Notes: a model not told the origin generated them from the sequence alone. A stretch of 64,000 nt of DNA from Flavobacteriales bacterium (GCA_024643405.1 JAHENA010000002.1:45156-109155), one strand, 5' to 3'; positions 37,998 through 47,412 are shown, counted from the stretch's first letter. Program-made: numbers and translations.

Positions 37998-38028
37998 AAA
38001 AAAGGAGAAGTTTAGCTTCTCCTTTTTT
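37998..38028. terminator. Bidirectional terminator overlapping a gene end
   Basis: A perfect 13-bp stem (37998-38010 with 38016-38028) and 5-base loop. It terminates the transglycosylase gene on the plus strand; the 3' end of the convergent TPR gene (stop at 38012-38014) is within the hairpin. Confidence 0.88.
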
Positions 38029-38587
38029 GTTGTCTTATAGAACCACCCGCTCCAAAATGCTGATTAGGCATTTGAGCACGTTTCATATTTTCTTTCATCA
38101 TCTTTATTTGCTCAGTTAACATACCTTGCTTGTCAAGTTTTTGAGCTTCAGATAGTAATTTAGCTGCTTCTTGTTTTCTGCGTTTAGAAAAGGCGATTCC
38201 GGATAAATTTAATTTAGCCATCGCTAAATCGTGATTCATAGATAACCCTAAAGAAATGGCATTTTTAAAGTATTTTTCAGCCTCGTTCATATTGGTTTGA
38301 GAAACCATAATACCATGAAGGTAGTTATAATAGCCTTGTTGTTTTTTTACGAGTGCTGATTGTGGATTTTTAATCTTGCTAAGCCATTTAGTAGCGCCTT
38401 CAAAATCTTGTTTTCTTAACCTCAAAAATGCCAAAAGAATAAATTCATTTTTAAAGTATAAAAAAACAAATACGCCTGATAACAGTATGAGCATGATACC
38501 ATTTCCAATATTATTTTCTGTAAATTGATACACTGCATATGCGAAAATGCCGACTGCAATAATAAGTTTTATAATTTTATTATACAT
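38012..38587 (-). CDS. DUF2892/TPR small membrane protein
   Basis: The 191-residue product has two membrane helices in the first 50 residues (KLIIAVGIFAYAVYQF and GIMLILLSGVFVFLYF), a short linker, and about two TPR-like helix pairs (VKKQQGYYNYLHGIMVSQTN; MAKLNLSGIAFSKRRKQEAA). The tail is basic and rich in Q and R. Such proteins are widespread in flavobacteria without a known role; the TPR part should face the cytoplasm and bind a partner. It is monocistronic. Confidence 0.7.
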   Translation of the reverse strand: MYNKIIKLIIAVGIFAYAVYQFTENNIGNGIMLILLSGVFVFLYFKNEFILLAFLRLRKQDFEGATKWLSKIKNPQSALVKKQQGYYNYLHGIMVSQTNMNEAEKYFKNAISLGLSMNHDLAMAKLNLSGIAFSKRRKQEAAKLLSEAQKLDKQGMLTEQIKMMKENMKRAQMPNQHFGAGGSIRQQKRRS

Positions 38588-38679
38588 TTTTGTTCTAAAT
38601 AAAGGTGTTAAAGATACATTTGACAGTATATTTTGTATCTATAATATAGACTACAAAGAAACTAAATTTTTATGAAAAG

Positions 38680-38740
38680 GACCTAATTGAGATATAACAA
38701 AAATAAACTGTTTAAACGAGTTGTATCATTTAATTAGGTC
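38680..38740. repeat. Inverted repeat upstream of rpmH
   Basis: Two perfect 9-bp arms, GACCTAATT (38680-38688) and AATTAGGTC (38732-38740), are separated by 43 bases in the roughly 300-base gap between the TPR gene and rpmH. Nothing else is visible in this gap apart from the rpmH promoter. A role as protein-binding sites is possible, as is chance. Confidence 0.35.
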
Positions 38741-38786
38741 ATAATTTTTAATATTTATTGAATTAATAAATATTTTTAAAATAAGG

Positions 38787-38817
38787 TTTGTCAAAGTAAA
38801 AACTCTTTGTATATTTG
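38787..38817 (+). promoter_or_regulatory. Promoter of rpmH
   Basis: TTTG (38787-38790), 19 bases, then TATATTTG (38810-38817): both elements match the Bacteroidota consensus. The start codon is 69 bases downstream. Confidence 0.75.
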
Positions 38818-38886
38818 CGCTCGGTTTTGGGTAACCCTTAAACTTTAAAAAATAAACACATTTTTCAGATTTAAAGATACTAGACA

Positions 38887-39048
38887 ATGAGTAAAAGAAC
38901 GTTTCAGCCATCAAAAAGAAAGAGAAGAAACAAACATGGTTTCAGAGAAAGAATGGCTTCTGCTAATGGTAGAAAAGTATTAGCTAGAAGAAGAGCTAAA
39001 GGAAGAAAAAAATTGTCTGTATCGTCTGACGCTAGACATAAAAAATAA
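38887..39048 (+). CDS. rpmH: 50S ribosomal protein L34
   Basis: The 53-codon frame encodes the L34 sequence [20 protein letters not shown], then [20 protein letters not shown] and a short tail ending DARHKK. It is basic throughout and of normal L34 length with a slight C-terminal extension. It is preceded by a consensus promoter and followed by a terminator. The usual bacterial neighbours (rnpA, dnaA) are not here, as expected for this phylum. Confidence 0.97.
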   Translation: MSKRTFQPSKRKRRNKHGFRERMASANGRKVLARRRAKGRKKLSVSSDARHKK

Positions 39049-39073
39049 TGATATACATCATTGCTTATAAATT

Positions 39074-39106
39074 AAAGGTGTTGCTTAGGTGTAACGCCTT
39101 TTTTTA
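39074..39106 (+). terminator. Terminator between rpmH and carB
   Basis: AAAGGTGTT (39074-39082) pairs with AACGCCTTT (39093-39101, one T-G pair) around a 10-base loop, then five further T. Confidence 0.75.
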
Positions 39107-39154
39107 TATCTTAAAACGAAATTTTTATTAAACTAGATAATACCAAAAGTTAAA

Positions 39155-42007
39155 ATGCCAAAAAATTCTAAACTTAAATCTATATTAATTATTGGTTCAG
39201 GGCCTATTGTTATTGGGCAAGCATGTGAGTTTGATTACTCCGGTTCACAAGCTTTAAGGTCTTTAAGAGAGGATGGAATTGAAACAGTTCTTATCAATTC
39301 AAATCCGGCGACAATTATGACAGATCCTTCAATGGCAGATCATATTTATTTGTTGCCTTTAACAACCAAATCATTAATAAAAATTTTAAAAGAACATCCA
39401 CAAATTGATGCCGTATTACCTACCATGGGTGGTCAAACGGCATTAAATTTATGTATTGAGGCTGACGAAAAGGGTATTTGGAAAGATTTTGGAGTTGAAA
39501 TTATTGGTGTTGATATTGATGCCATCAATATTACAGAAGATAGAGAGAAATTTAGAGAGTTGATGCTTAAAATAGGGATTCCTATGGCACCACAGGCTAC
39601 TGCAACCTCTTATTTAAAGGGTAAAGAAATAGCTCAAGAATTTGGTTTCCCTTTAGTAATTAGGGCATCATTTACACTGGGTGGAGCAGGTGCATCATTT
39701 GTACATGAAGAAAAAGATTTTGACGAATTATTAACCCATGGTTTGGAAGTATCTCCAATTCATGAAGTTATGATTGATAAGGCACTTATTGGCTGGAAAG
39801 AGTATGAATTAGAGCTTCTTAGAGATGCAAATGATAACGTGGTTATCATTTGTTCTATTGAAAACATGGATCCTATGGGTATTCATACAGGAGATTCTAT
39901 TACGGTTGCTCCAGCCATGACCTTAAGTGATAGAACTTACCAAAAAATGCGTGATATGGCTATCCATATGATGCGGAGTATTGGTGATTTTGCAGGTGGA
40001 TGTAACGTTCAGTTTGCAGTAAGTCCTGATGAGAATGAAGATATTATTGCCATAGAAATTAATCCACGCGTATCACGCTCTTCTGCATTAGCAAGTAAAG
40101 CAACGGGATATCCTATTGCAAAAATAGCCGCTAAATTGGCTATAGGCTACCACTTAGATGAATTGCAGAATCAAATTACAAAATCTACTTCTGCATTATT
40201 TGAGCCAACTTTAGATTATGTGATTGTTAAAATACCTCGTTGGAATTTTGATAAATTTGAAGGAAGTAACCGTACCTTAGGTTTACAAATGAAATCTGTT
40301 GGTGAAGTGATGGGTATTGGCCGTTCCTTTCAAGAAGCTTTACACAAAGCGACGCAATCACTTGAAATTAAGCGAAATGGACTAGGGGCTGATGGAAAGG
40401 AAAATAAGAATTATGAGGAAATCATAGAAAAATTGACTTATGCTTCATGGGATAGAGTTTTTATCATTTATGATGCGATTGCTTTAGGAATTCCTTTGAG
40501 CAGAATTCATGAAATCACAAAAATTGACATGTGGTTTTTAAAACAATATGAAGAATTATTTCTGCTTCAAAAGGAAATTTCCACTTATAAAATTGATACT
40601 ATTCAAAAGGATTTATTGCTTGAAGCAAAGCAAAAAGGATATGGTGACAGACAAATTGCCCATATGCTGGGTTGTTTAGAAAGTCAGGTATATAACAAAC
40701 GTGAAGAATTTGGGGTCAACAGAGTTTATAAACTGGTTGATACCTGTGCAGCAGAATTTAAGGCTCAAACCCCTTACTACTATTCTACTTTTGAAAGTGA
40801 TATGCAATTAGCTGGTGGCGAGCGTTTTTCTCATAATGAAAGTATTGTTACAGATAAGAAGAAAATAATTGTTTTAGGTTCTGGTCCAAATAGAATTGGA
40901 CAAGGAATAGAATTTGACTATTGTTGTGTTCATGGTGTTTTAGCAGCTGCGGAATGTGGTTATGAAACCATTATGATCAACTGTAATCCAGAAACGGTAT
41001 CTACTGATTTTGACACTGCAGATAAATTATATTTTGAGCCTGTTTTCTGGGAGCATATTTATGATATTATAAAACACGAAAAGCCAGAAGGAGTTATTGT
41101 TCAGTTAGGTGGACAAACGGCCTTAAAACTGGCAGAGAAATTGTCTAGATATGGTATTAAAATCATAGGAACCAGTTTTGAATCGCTTGACTTGGCTGAA
41201 GACAGAGGTCTTTTTTCTAACTTGTTAAAAGAAAATAATATTCCATATCCTGAGTTTGATATAGCAACTACGGCAGATGAGGCAGCTGCCATTGCCGATG
41301 TGTTAGATTTTCCAATTTTGGTGAGGCCATCTTATGTACTTGGGGGGCAAGGCATGAAAATTGTGATTAACAAAAAGGAATTGGAAGAGCATGTAGTTGG
41401 TTTATTAAGAGTTATGCCTGGTAATCAGTTGCTTTTAGACCATTACTTAGAAGGTGCAATTGAAGCAGAAGCTGATGCTATTTGTGACGGCGAAGATGTT
41501 TATATCATAGGAATTATGGAACATATTGAACCTTGTGGTATTCATTCAGGTGATAGTAATGCTATGTTACCCCCATTCAATCTTGGTGATTTAGTCATGC
41601 AACAAATAAAAGATCATACCGTAAAAATTGCAAAAGCTCTCAATACTGTTGGATTAATAAATATTCAGTTTGCCATTAAAGATGACATGGTTTATATCAT
41701 TGAAGCAAATCCGAGAGCATCGAGAACGGTTCCTTTTATTGCTAAGGCTTATGGAGAACCTTATGTGAACTATGCTACAAAAGTAATGTTAGGTGAAAAG
41801 AAAGTGAAAGATTTTAATTTTAATCCTCATTTAGAGGGTTATGCTATTAAGCAACCAGTATTTTCGTTTAACAAGTTCCCAAATGTCAATAAAAAGTTAG
41901 GGCCAGAAATGAAAAGTACTGGAGAAAGCATATTATTCATAGATAGTCTAAAAGATGATCAGTTTTATGAATTATATTCTAGAAGAAAAATGTATTTAAA
42001 TAAATAG
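39155..42007 (+). CDS. carB: Carbamoyl-phosphate synthase large subunit, short form
   Basis: This subunit makes carbamoyl phosphate from bicarbonate, ATP and ammonia for pyrimidine and arginine synthesis. The two synthetase halves are complete: the first starts ILIIGSGPIVIGQACEFDYS, the second IIVLGSGPNRIGQGIEFDY, each with an ATP-grasp domain (GGAGASFVHEE; GGQGMKIVIN) and metal-binding INPRVSRSSAL / EANPRASRTVPF. At 950 residues it lacks the C-terminal MGS-like allosteric domain (about 120 residues) of E. coli CarB. The short form is, as far as I know, normal in flavobacteria. The small subunit carA is not in the window. Confidence 0.95.
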   Translation: MPKNSKLKSILIIGSGPIVIGQACEFDYSGSQALRSLREDGIETVLINSNPATIMTDPSMADHIYLLPLTTKSLIKILKEHPQIDAVLPTMGGQTALNLCIEADEKGIWKDFGVEIIGVDIDAINITEDREKFRELMLKIGIPMAPQATATSYLKGKEIAQEFGFPLVIRASFTLGGAGASFVHEEKDFDELLTHGLEVSPIHEVMIDKALIGWKEYELELLRDANDNVVIICSIENMDPMGIHTGDSITVAPAMTLSDRTYQKMRDMAIHMMRSIGDFAGGCNVQFAVSPDENEDIIAIEINPRVSRSSALASKATGYPIAKIAAKLAIGYHLDELQNQITKSTSALFEPTLDYVIVKIPRWNFDKFEGSNRTLGLQMKSVGEVMGIGRSFQEALHKATQSLEIKRNGLGADGKENKNYEEIIEKLTYASWDRVFIIYDAIALGIPLSRIHEITKIDMWFLKQYEELFLLQKEISTYKIDTIQKDLLLEAKQKGYGDRQIAHMLGCLESQVYNKREEFGVNRVYKLVDTCAAEFKAQTPYYYSTFESDMQLAGGERFSHNESIVTDKKKIIVLGSGPNRIGQGIEFDYCCVHGVLAAAECGYETIMINCNPETVSTDFDTADKLYFEPVFWEHIYDIIKHEKPEGVIVQLGGQTALKLAEKLSRYGIKIIGTSFESLDLAEDRGLFSNLLKENNIPYPEFDIATTADEAAAIADVLDFPILVRPSYVLGGQGMKIVINKKELEEHVVGLLRVMPGNQLLLDHYLEGAIEAEADAICDGEDVYIIGIMEHIEPCGIHSGDSNAMLPPFNLGDLVMQQIKDHTVKIAKALNTVGLINIQFAIKDDMVYIIEANPRASRTVPFIAKAYGEPYVNYATKVMLGEKKVKDFNFNPHLEGYAIKQPVFSFNKFPNVNKKLGPEMKSTGESILFIDSLKDDQFYELYSRRKMYLNK

Positions 42008-42010
42008 AAT

Positions 42011-42039
42011 AAAAAAAGCCGCTCAAAGCGGCTTTTTTT
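42011..42039. terminator. Bidirectional terminator between carB and thioesterase
   Basis: A perfect 13-bp stem, AAAAAAAGCCGCT with its complement, and 3-base loop, lying between two convergent stop codons. Confidence 0.9.
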
Positions 42040-42043
42040 ATGA

Positions 42044-42580
42044 CTATAAATCCAGTTTTGCATTTTGCGTTTTAATAAGATCAAGGTGCTCCTCCAAATG
42101 AAATTCAGACGCCTTAAATCTATTGCTTCTATGTTTCGCCTGTTCTTGGCGTTCAATACTACGAGCAAACCGCCGTACACTGTCTTTATTAGTTAATATC
42201 AACCCGGGAACGGGCGCATTATGGCCTTTTTCATCCTTGGCAACCATAGTAAAATAAGATGAATTGCAATGTTTTTTTTCTCCTGTTTGAATATTTTCAG
42301 ACTCCACTCTCACACCAATAACCATGGAGGTTCTACCAGTATAATTTACAGAAGCTTTTAATGTAATAAGTTCTCCAACCTCAATAGGATTTAAAAAATC
42401 GACTTTATTTACAGAAGCGGTAACACAGTAATTTCTGGAATGTTTGGAGGCACATGCAAAAGCAATTTGATCCATTAGTCCTAAAATAAATCCACCATGA
42501 ATTTTACCACTAAAATTAGAGTGTGAAGGAAGCATTAATTGGGTTAAAGTAATCCTTGATTCTTTGATATCTTTAAACAT
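42044..42580 (-). CDS. Acyl-CoA thioesterase (hotdog fold, YciA/BFIT-like)
   Basis: The 178-residue product has one hotdog domain with the family motif NFSGKIHGGFILGLMDQIAFACASKH (active-site region about residues 23-48), then VTASVNKVDFLNPIEVGELI and SSYFTMVAKDEKGHNAPVPGL. The tail of about 40 residues is charged and helical. It should hydrolyse acyl-CoA to free acid and CoA in the cytoplasm, as a homohexamer in related enzymes. The chain-length preference is not visible. It follows the small membrane protein gene by 9 bases. Confidence 0.88.
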   Translation of the reverse strand: MFKDIKESRITLTQLMLPSHSNFSGKIHGGFILGLMDQIAFACASKHSRNYCVTASVNKVDFLNPIEVGELITLKASVNYTGRTSMVIGVRVESENIQTGEKKHCNSSYFTMVAKDEKGHNAPVPGLILTNKDSVRRFARSIERQEQAKHRSNRFKASEFHLEEHLDLIKTQNAKLDL

Positions 42581-42589
42581 AGGAAGTGA

Positions 42590-42934
42590 TTAATTTTGTA
42601 CTTCAACTTTTGTGATAAAATATTTGGTATCTCCTAACCAAAATAATTTTTTATAGCGTTCAAAATAGTGAAGTTTAACCATTTTACCCTGATAGTTATT
42701 TAAGTCTTCAATTACCTGTTTTTCTTTATCTTCAACAGAAAATATAAATGTCTGAGCTTCAGAAACACCTTGACTTATTTCACCTTCCCAGGTTTTAAAG
42801 ACAACACCTTTATGACTGAATTTAATCAATTCACCTGCTCTTACGCCATCGCTATAGCTGATAAAATAAAGAAAACATAAGTACATTATTATAGCGATAA
42901 TTATACCAACTCCAATTTTTATTAGAACTTTCAT
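42590..42934 (-). CDS. Conserved small membrane-anchored protein
   Basis: The 114-residue product has one N-terminal membrane helix (about 5-27) followed by a compact beta-rich domain (SDGVRAGELIKFSHKGVVFKTWEGEI; YFITKVEVQN). I recall very similar flavobacterial proteins labelled 6-phosphogluconate dehydrogenase in databases, but there is no Rossmann motif and the size excludes that activity, so the label should not be used. It lies 11 bases after rmuC and 9 before the thioesterase gene, in a probable three-gene operon. Confidence 0.7.
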   Translation of the reverse strand: MKVLIKIGVGIIIAIIMYLCFLYFISYSDGVRAGELIKFSHKGVVFKTWEGEISQGVSEAQTFIFSVEDKEKQVIEDLNNYQGKMVKLHYFERYKKLFWLGDTKYFITKVEVQN

Positions 42935-42945
42935 GATTTATAAAT

Positions 42946-44271
42946 TTAATCTATTTCTTCTTCTTCCGCACGTTTAATGATAGCTTCAGGAAGTGCTTTT
43001 TTAGCTTTTGCCCCCATTTTTTTAAGTTTTTCAACGCTATTAATAAGGTTTCCTTTACCTTCAAAAAGTTTATTCATGGCGGCGTTGTAATCAGTTTTAG
43101 TAGCGTCGATTTTTTTGCCAACTCCAATTAAATCAGCCATGAGTCCTTCAAATTTATCATACAATGCCCCTGCTTGTCTGGCTATTTCAATAGCATTTTG
43201 TTGCTGTTTTTCATTGTTCCACATACTGTCAATGGTACGTAAGGTAGCTAATAGAGTAGAAGGCGTTACAATCACTATATTTTTTTCAAATGCTCTGTTA
43301 TAAATACTATTGTCTTCATTAACTACAATGGCAAATGCCGGTTCAATAGGAATAAACATTAGGACAAAATCAGGGGATTCTATATCATATAAATCCTGAT
43401 AATTTTTTTCGGAAAGCTGGTCTACATGCTTTCTGATAGAATTGACATGTGCTTTTAAAAAGGGTGATTTATCTTCGTCTTCAGCATTAACAAAGCGTTC
43501 ATAATCTGTTAATGATACTTTAGAGTCAATGATCATTTTTTTCTGATCAGGTAAATGTAAAACCACATCTGGTAAAACCCGTGAACCATCGGGTAGTGAA
43601 AAACTCTGTTGAACAAAATACTCTCTATCTTTTTCTAACCCCGATTTTTCTAAAACCCGTTCTAAAACCAATTCGCCCCAATTACCCTGCATTTTACTGT
43701 CACCTTTTAAGGCTCTGGTAAGATTTGTGGTTTCTTTGGTCATTTGTTGATTGAGATCTTTTAAACCTAAAAGCTGCTCCTTTAAAGCAGAATGCATACT
43801 AATACTTTCCTTTTGGGTGAGGTCAACTTTTTCTTCAAAGGTTTTTATTTTGTCTTGTAATGGGGTTAAGATATTTTTGATATTCTCTTTATTCTGAAGA
43901 GTGAATTTTTCAGATTTTTCATCTAAAATTTTGGTGGCTAACAGTTCAAAGTCTTTTCGCAACTGTTCTTGTCTTAATTCAATTTCTTCATCTCGTTTTA
44001 AATTAAGCTGCTGTAAATTTTCAAATTCAGTATTTCTTATGGCAAGTTCAGAGGTCAATAATTCTTTTTCACGACGAATCTCTTCACGGCTTTGTTCAAG
44101 TTTGTTTAAATTTTGCTTAAGCTCTTCATTCGCTAAATGCGTTTGATTTAAGCGTTCTTCTAAAGAACTTTGTTCACTTTTACTTTTAAGCTTACTAAAA
44201 TAGGTGCCTAAAAAGAATCCTAAAACAGCAAAAATTAAAACGGCAAAAAATTGAATAATGAAGTCAGACAT
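42946..44271 (-). CDS. rmuC: DNA recombination protein RmuC
   Basis: The 441 residues have an N-terminal membrane anchor (about 5-26), a long coiled coil (about 30-170, rich in E, L, K and Q) and the RmuC nuclease-like domain with MQGNWGELVLERVLEKSGL, PDVVLHLPDQKKMIIDSKVSLTDYERF and TPSTLLATLRTIDSMW. RmuC limits inversion at short repeats in E. coli and is related to PD-(D/E)xK enzymes; the IIDSKVSL segment carries the DxK residues. It is first in the rmuC / small membrane protein / thioesterase run. A TATCTTTG box lies on the minus strand at 44291-44298. Confidence 0.92.
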   Translation of the reverse strand: MSDFIIQFFAVLIFAVLGFFLGTYFSKLKSKSEQSSLEERLNQTHLANEELKQNLNKLEQSREEIRREKELLTSELAIRNTEFENLQQLNLKRDEEIELRQEQLRKDFELLATKILDEKSEKFTLQNKENIKNILTPLQDKIKTFEEKVDLTQKESISMHSALKEQLLGLKDLNQQMTKETTNLTRALKGDSKMQGNWGELVLERVLEKSGLEKDREYFVQQSFSLPDGSRVLPDVVLHLPDQKKMIIDSKVSLTDYERFVNAEDEDKSPFLKAHVNSIRKHVDQLSEKNYQDLYDIESPDFVLMFIPIEPAFAIVVNEDNSIYNRAFEKNIVIVTPSTLLATLRTIDSMWNNEKQQQNAIEIARQAGALYDKFEGLMADLIGVGKKIDATKTDYNAAMNKLFEGKGNLINSVEKLKKMGAKAKKALPEAIIKRAEEEEID

Positions 44272-44354
44272 AAATAAGCATGAATTTTACCAAAGATAAT
44301 TTTTTTAGTTTGAAGTATAAAGTTTTTAAAGCTGTAAACAGAACCGGTTGAATT

Positions 44355-45149
44355 TTATTTAATGACTCTGAAACTTCCTGTTTTTTCATCAAAACCTATT
44401 AAATCTTTTGGAAATAAATTATTAAAAATACCTTTTGAAATCAAATGGCATGGTTGGTCTGAAATAACCTGATCAGAAGTCATTACAATTATAGTGTCAC
44501 ATAATTGTATGGCTAAATCTATTTCATGTGAAGAAAACAAAATGGTCTTTTTTGTTTCCTGAGCTAACTTTTGTAATAATTTTAAAATGTAAGCTTTATG
44601 ATACATATCCAGATGCGTAGTAGGTTCATCTAAAATAATCAGATCGGTATCTTGTGCTAAAGCGCGGGCAATCATTGCTTTTTGTAACTGCCCATCACTT
44701 AATTCATAGCAATTTTTGTTTTTTAATTTTTCAATATTAGTGAGCCCTAACGCTTCATTTACTTTTTTCATGTCTTCCTTAGTTAATGAACCAACCCAAT
44801 TAGTGTAGGGTTGTCTTCCTAAGGCAACAAGCTCATAAACTGTTAAGTTTTTAGAAGGCATCGTTTCTGTTAAAACCAGACTCAATACTTTAGCTAAATC
44901 AATAGCCTGATAATCATTCATGTTTTTTCCATTGATCTGAATGCTACCCAAAAGTGGTTTTTGAACATTAGTTAAAGTTCGTAAAAGTGTTGATTTCCCT
45001 ATACCGTTGGCCCCAATTAACCCAATAAGTTCCCCTTGATGTAAGTTGATATTAATATCAGAAGCGATGACAGTTTTTTCTTTTTTAGAAGAATAACCAA
45101 TGGATAACCCTACTGTATTTAAAATGATATGTTTTTGAATATGTTTCAT
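44355..45149 (-). CDS. ABC transporter ATPase, cobalamin/iron-complex type (BtuD-like)
   Basis: The 264-residue ATPase has Walker A GANGIGKST, a signature region CYELSDGQLQKAMIARALAQ, Walker B LIILDEPTTHLD and the switch histidine in LFSSHEID. This is the FecE/BtuD branch, which energises uptake of siderophores, heme or cobalamin. Location beside a BtuC-like permease, a binding lipoprotein and a cobalamin-riboswitch-controlled receptor makes cobalamin the likely substrate. It starts 9 bases after the permease gene. Confidence 0.87.
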   Translation of the reverse strand: MKHIQKHIILNTVGLSIGYSSKKEKTVIASDININLHQGELIGLIGANGIGKSTLLRTLTNVQKPLLGSIQINGKNMNDYQAIDLAKVLSLVLTETMPSKNLTVYELVALGRQPYTNWVGSLTKEDMKKVNEALGLTNIEKLKNKNCYELSDGQLQKAMIARALAQDTDLIILDEPTTHLDMYHKAYILKLLQKLAQETKKTILFSSHEIDLAIQLCDTIIVMTSDQVISDQPCHLISKGIFNNLFPKDLIGFDEKTGSFRVIK

Positions 45150-45158
45150 TCGTATAAT

Positions 45159-46190
45159 CTAAAAAATCATTTTACGTTTTCTTACTAATAACCAAATAAC
45201 TACGGGTGCTCCAATTAAAGACGTTATGGCGTTAATTGGTAAAGTATAATCACTATTAGGGACTTGGGCAATGCTATCACAAATTAGCATGACCATGGCT
45301 CCGAACAAAAATACAGCAGGTAATAATATTTTATGATTAGAGGTGTTGAATATTTGTCGCGTCATATGTGGAATGGCTAAGCCAATAAAAGCTATGGGCC
45401 CAGCAAAAGCGGTAATTGTTCCTGCTAATAAACTGGTAGCTATTATAATAGTTAACCTACTTTTTTTAATATTTAATCCTAGACTTTTAGCATAATTTTC
45501 ACCTAACAACAGTGAGTTTAAAGATTTTATGGAACTAATACATAAAACCATTCCTATTATATATATGATAAAGAAAATGCCTAGTTCATTCCAGGATAAA
45601 TTTCCTAAACTACCAAATCCCCAGAAGATGTATTGCTGTAATTGCTGAGCAGAGCCAAAATAAGAAAGAACACTAACAATGGCGGCTGTGATACTTGAAA
45701 ACATCAGTCCTATAATGAGTATAGCCATGGTATCTCTAATTTTTAAGGAAACGACCATGACAGACATTAATACTAAAAAACTACCTAGACTTGCTGCTAT
45801 TACAATACTCCATTTTGAAATCATGAGTAAGGCAAAAGCACCTCCAAAAAGACTGGAACCTAAAATAATAAGCGCCACCCCTAAACTGGCACCAGAACTG
45901 ATACCTAAAACAAAAGGACCAGCTAAAGGATTTCTGAATAAGGTTTGCATCAAAAGCCCGGAAATACCTAAACCTGAACCAACCAGTATAGCGGTAAATG
46001 CCTTAGGGAGCCTGTAATTTTGAATGATGTATTGCCAGGATTCCTGTTCTGTGGCAACACCAATGATACTGTTAAAAATGTCTTTTAAAGGAATATATAC
46101 GGAGCCTAAACTTATATTTAAAATAAAACAGAGCACCAAGACCAAAGCAAGAATGATAAAAGAACGTAGATATGTTTTATTACTAATCAA
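45159..46190 (-). CDS. ABC transporter permease, FecCD/BtuC family
   Basis: The 343-residue protein has about ten membrane segments typical of BtuC/FecCD permeases. Family motifs include LPKAFTAILVGSGLGISGLLMQTLFRNPLAGPFVLGISSGAS (in parts) and GPIAFIGLAIPHMTRQI near the coupling helix. The start is TTG (46188-46190), directly after the stop of the binding-protein gene (TAG then TTG), with no ATG option that keeps the first helix. The middle member of btuF-btuC-btuD order on the minus strand. Confidence 0.88.
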   Translation of the reverse strand: MISNKTYLRSFIILALVLVLCFILNISLGSVYIPLKDIFNSIIGVATEQESWQYIIQNYRLPKAFTAILVGSGLGISGLLMQTLFRNPLAGPFVLGISSGASLGVALIILGSSLFGGAFALLMISKWSIVIAASLGSFLVLMSVMVVSLKIRDTMAILIIGLMFSSITAAIVSVLSYFGSAQQLQQYIFWGFGSLGNLSWNELGIFFIIYIIGMVLCISSIKSLNSLLLGENYAKSLGLNIKKSRLTIIIATSLLAGTITAFAGPIAFIGLAIPHMTRQIFNTSNHKILLPAVFLFGAMVMLICDSIAQVPNSDYTLPINAITSLIGAPVVIWLLVRKRKMIF

Positions 46191-47408
46191 CTAATCTAAT
46201 TTTTTAAAAAAATACAACTCATAATTTTCCATCAATTCAGGATGACATATTTTAATTAAATCTTTAAGAACAATATCAGGTCTAGTTAAACCCAATTCAT
46301 AATATATAACACCTCCTGTTGTACCGGTAGTATTTGTAAAAGAATAAACCGCTTTGTTTTGATAAGCTTTAAACTTAGTGTAATGCTCATTGTTTATTTT
46401 AAGGGCCTCTAAACTAGTATAATTTGAGGGGCTTAACCAAATATCTGCGTTTTTGGCTTTAATAAAAACAGTTTCGAAATTTAGAGATAAACTTCCGGTT
46501 CCTTTGGTTTCATTAAAAAGATAATTGGTGTTGGCATCTGATAATAATTGAGCTTCAGTACTGGAACCGTTAGGTAAATACCAAATATCATTATGCATGG
46601 CACCACTTAAAACAGTAGGTTGGTAGTTTACGTTTGCTGCCAATTTTTTAGTTTCCAAATAGCTTTTTTCAATCGTATTAAAAATGGAATCCGCTTGTTT
46701 TTCTTTGTTATACAGCACTCCAAAAAATTTAATCCATTCTGCTTTGGCTAATGGCGAATTTTCCACCCAATCACCATTATAAATCACAGGAATATTTGAT
46801 TTTTTAATGGTTTCAAAAGTCTTGTTATTATTATCAATACCGAAACCAACAACAACATCTGGCGATAATTCCAAAAGCACTTCAGTGTTAATACTTTCAT
46901 TTTTACCTAAGTCTCTTATATTCCCTTGATCAATTAAGGCTCTTATTTTTTCTGAAGAAATGTAATTTATACCTGGAAAACCTACTAAAGTTGGTTCTTC
47001 CTTTAATAATTCTAAAGACGGAATATGTGTTGTTGATGTTACCACTATTTTTTTTACGGGGATACTTATAATCGCTTCATAATCATTTTCATCGAATTGG
47101 TTTCTTGAAATTATTTTTTGGGAAGCCAAAACGTATTTATAGGTCTTATCAGATTTGGGCCATGGATTTTTTATTTCTAAAACCTGATAAGTTCCATAGT
47201 CAATTATTGAAAATCCTTTTGCATATTTTAAAGCGATGCTTTTTTCTTGAATGGTTTTTTTTACATTTTTAGAGGTGTCATTTTTACAACTAGCAAAAAG
47301 AGATAATAGAAGTAAAATCACGAATTGTGCAAGAAATTTTATGAAATTATAATGTAACAATTGTAACGGATGCTTATTTAATTTGTTAATATTTTTGAAT
47401 AAATTCAT
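46191..47408 (-). CDS. Cobalamin-type ABC substrate-binding lipoprotein (BtuF-like)
   Basis: The product is a class III periplasmic binding protein: a lipoprotein signal ending LSLFASCKN, then two lobes joined by a long helix, with IVVTSTTHIPSLELL, LVGFPGINYISSEKI, NTEVLLELSPDVVVGFG and IPVIYNGDWVENSPLAKAEWIKFFG. I start it at ATG 47408 (MNLFKNINKL); the frame is open to 47459, but that upstream part is antisense to a 35-codon ORF. No B12-specific residues can be confirmed by eye. Cobalamin as ligand is inferred from the riboswitch/BtuB neighbour. Confidence 0.82.
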   Translation of the reverse strand: MNLFKNINKLNKHPLQLLHYNFIKFLAQFVILLLLSLFASCKNDTSKNVKKTIQEKSIALKYAKGFSIIDYGTYQVLEIKNPWPKSDKTYKYVLASQKIISRNQFDENDYEAIISIPVKKIVVTSTTHIPSLELLKEEPTLVGFPGINYISSEKIRALIDQGNIRDLGKNESINTEVLLELSPDVVVGFGIDNNNKTFETIKKSNIPVIYNGDWVENSPLAKAEWIKFFGVLYNKEKQADSIFNTIEKSYLETKKLAANVNYQPTVLSGAMHNDIWYLPNGSSTEAQLLSDANTNYLFNETKGTGSLSLNFETVFIKAKNADIWLSPSNYTSLEALKINNEHYTKFKAYQNKAVYSFTNTTGTTGGVIYYELGLTRPDIVLKDLIKICHPELMENYELYFFKKLD

Positions 47409-47412
47409 GGTC

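Noticed and set aside
42590..42934. Naming the 114-residue protein 6-phosphogluconate dehydrogenase
   Set aside because: No nucleotide-binding motif is present and the size is far too small; the name appears to be a copied error.
45679..46017. A 112-codon plus-strand frame opposite the BtuC-like permease
   Set aside because: Antisense to a conserved permease; no domain or start context.
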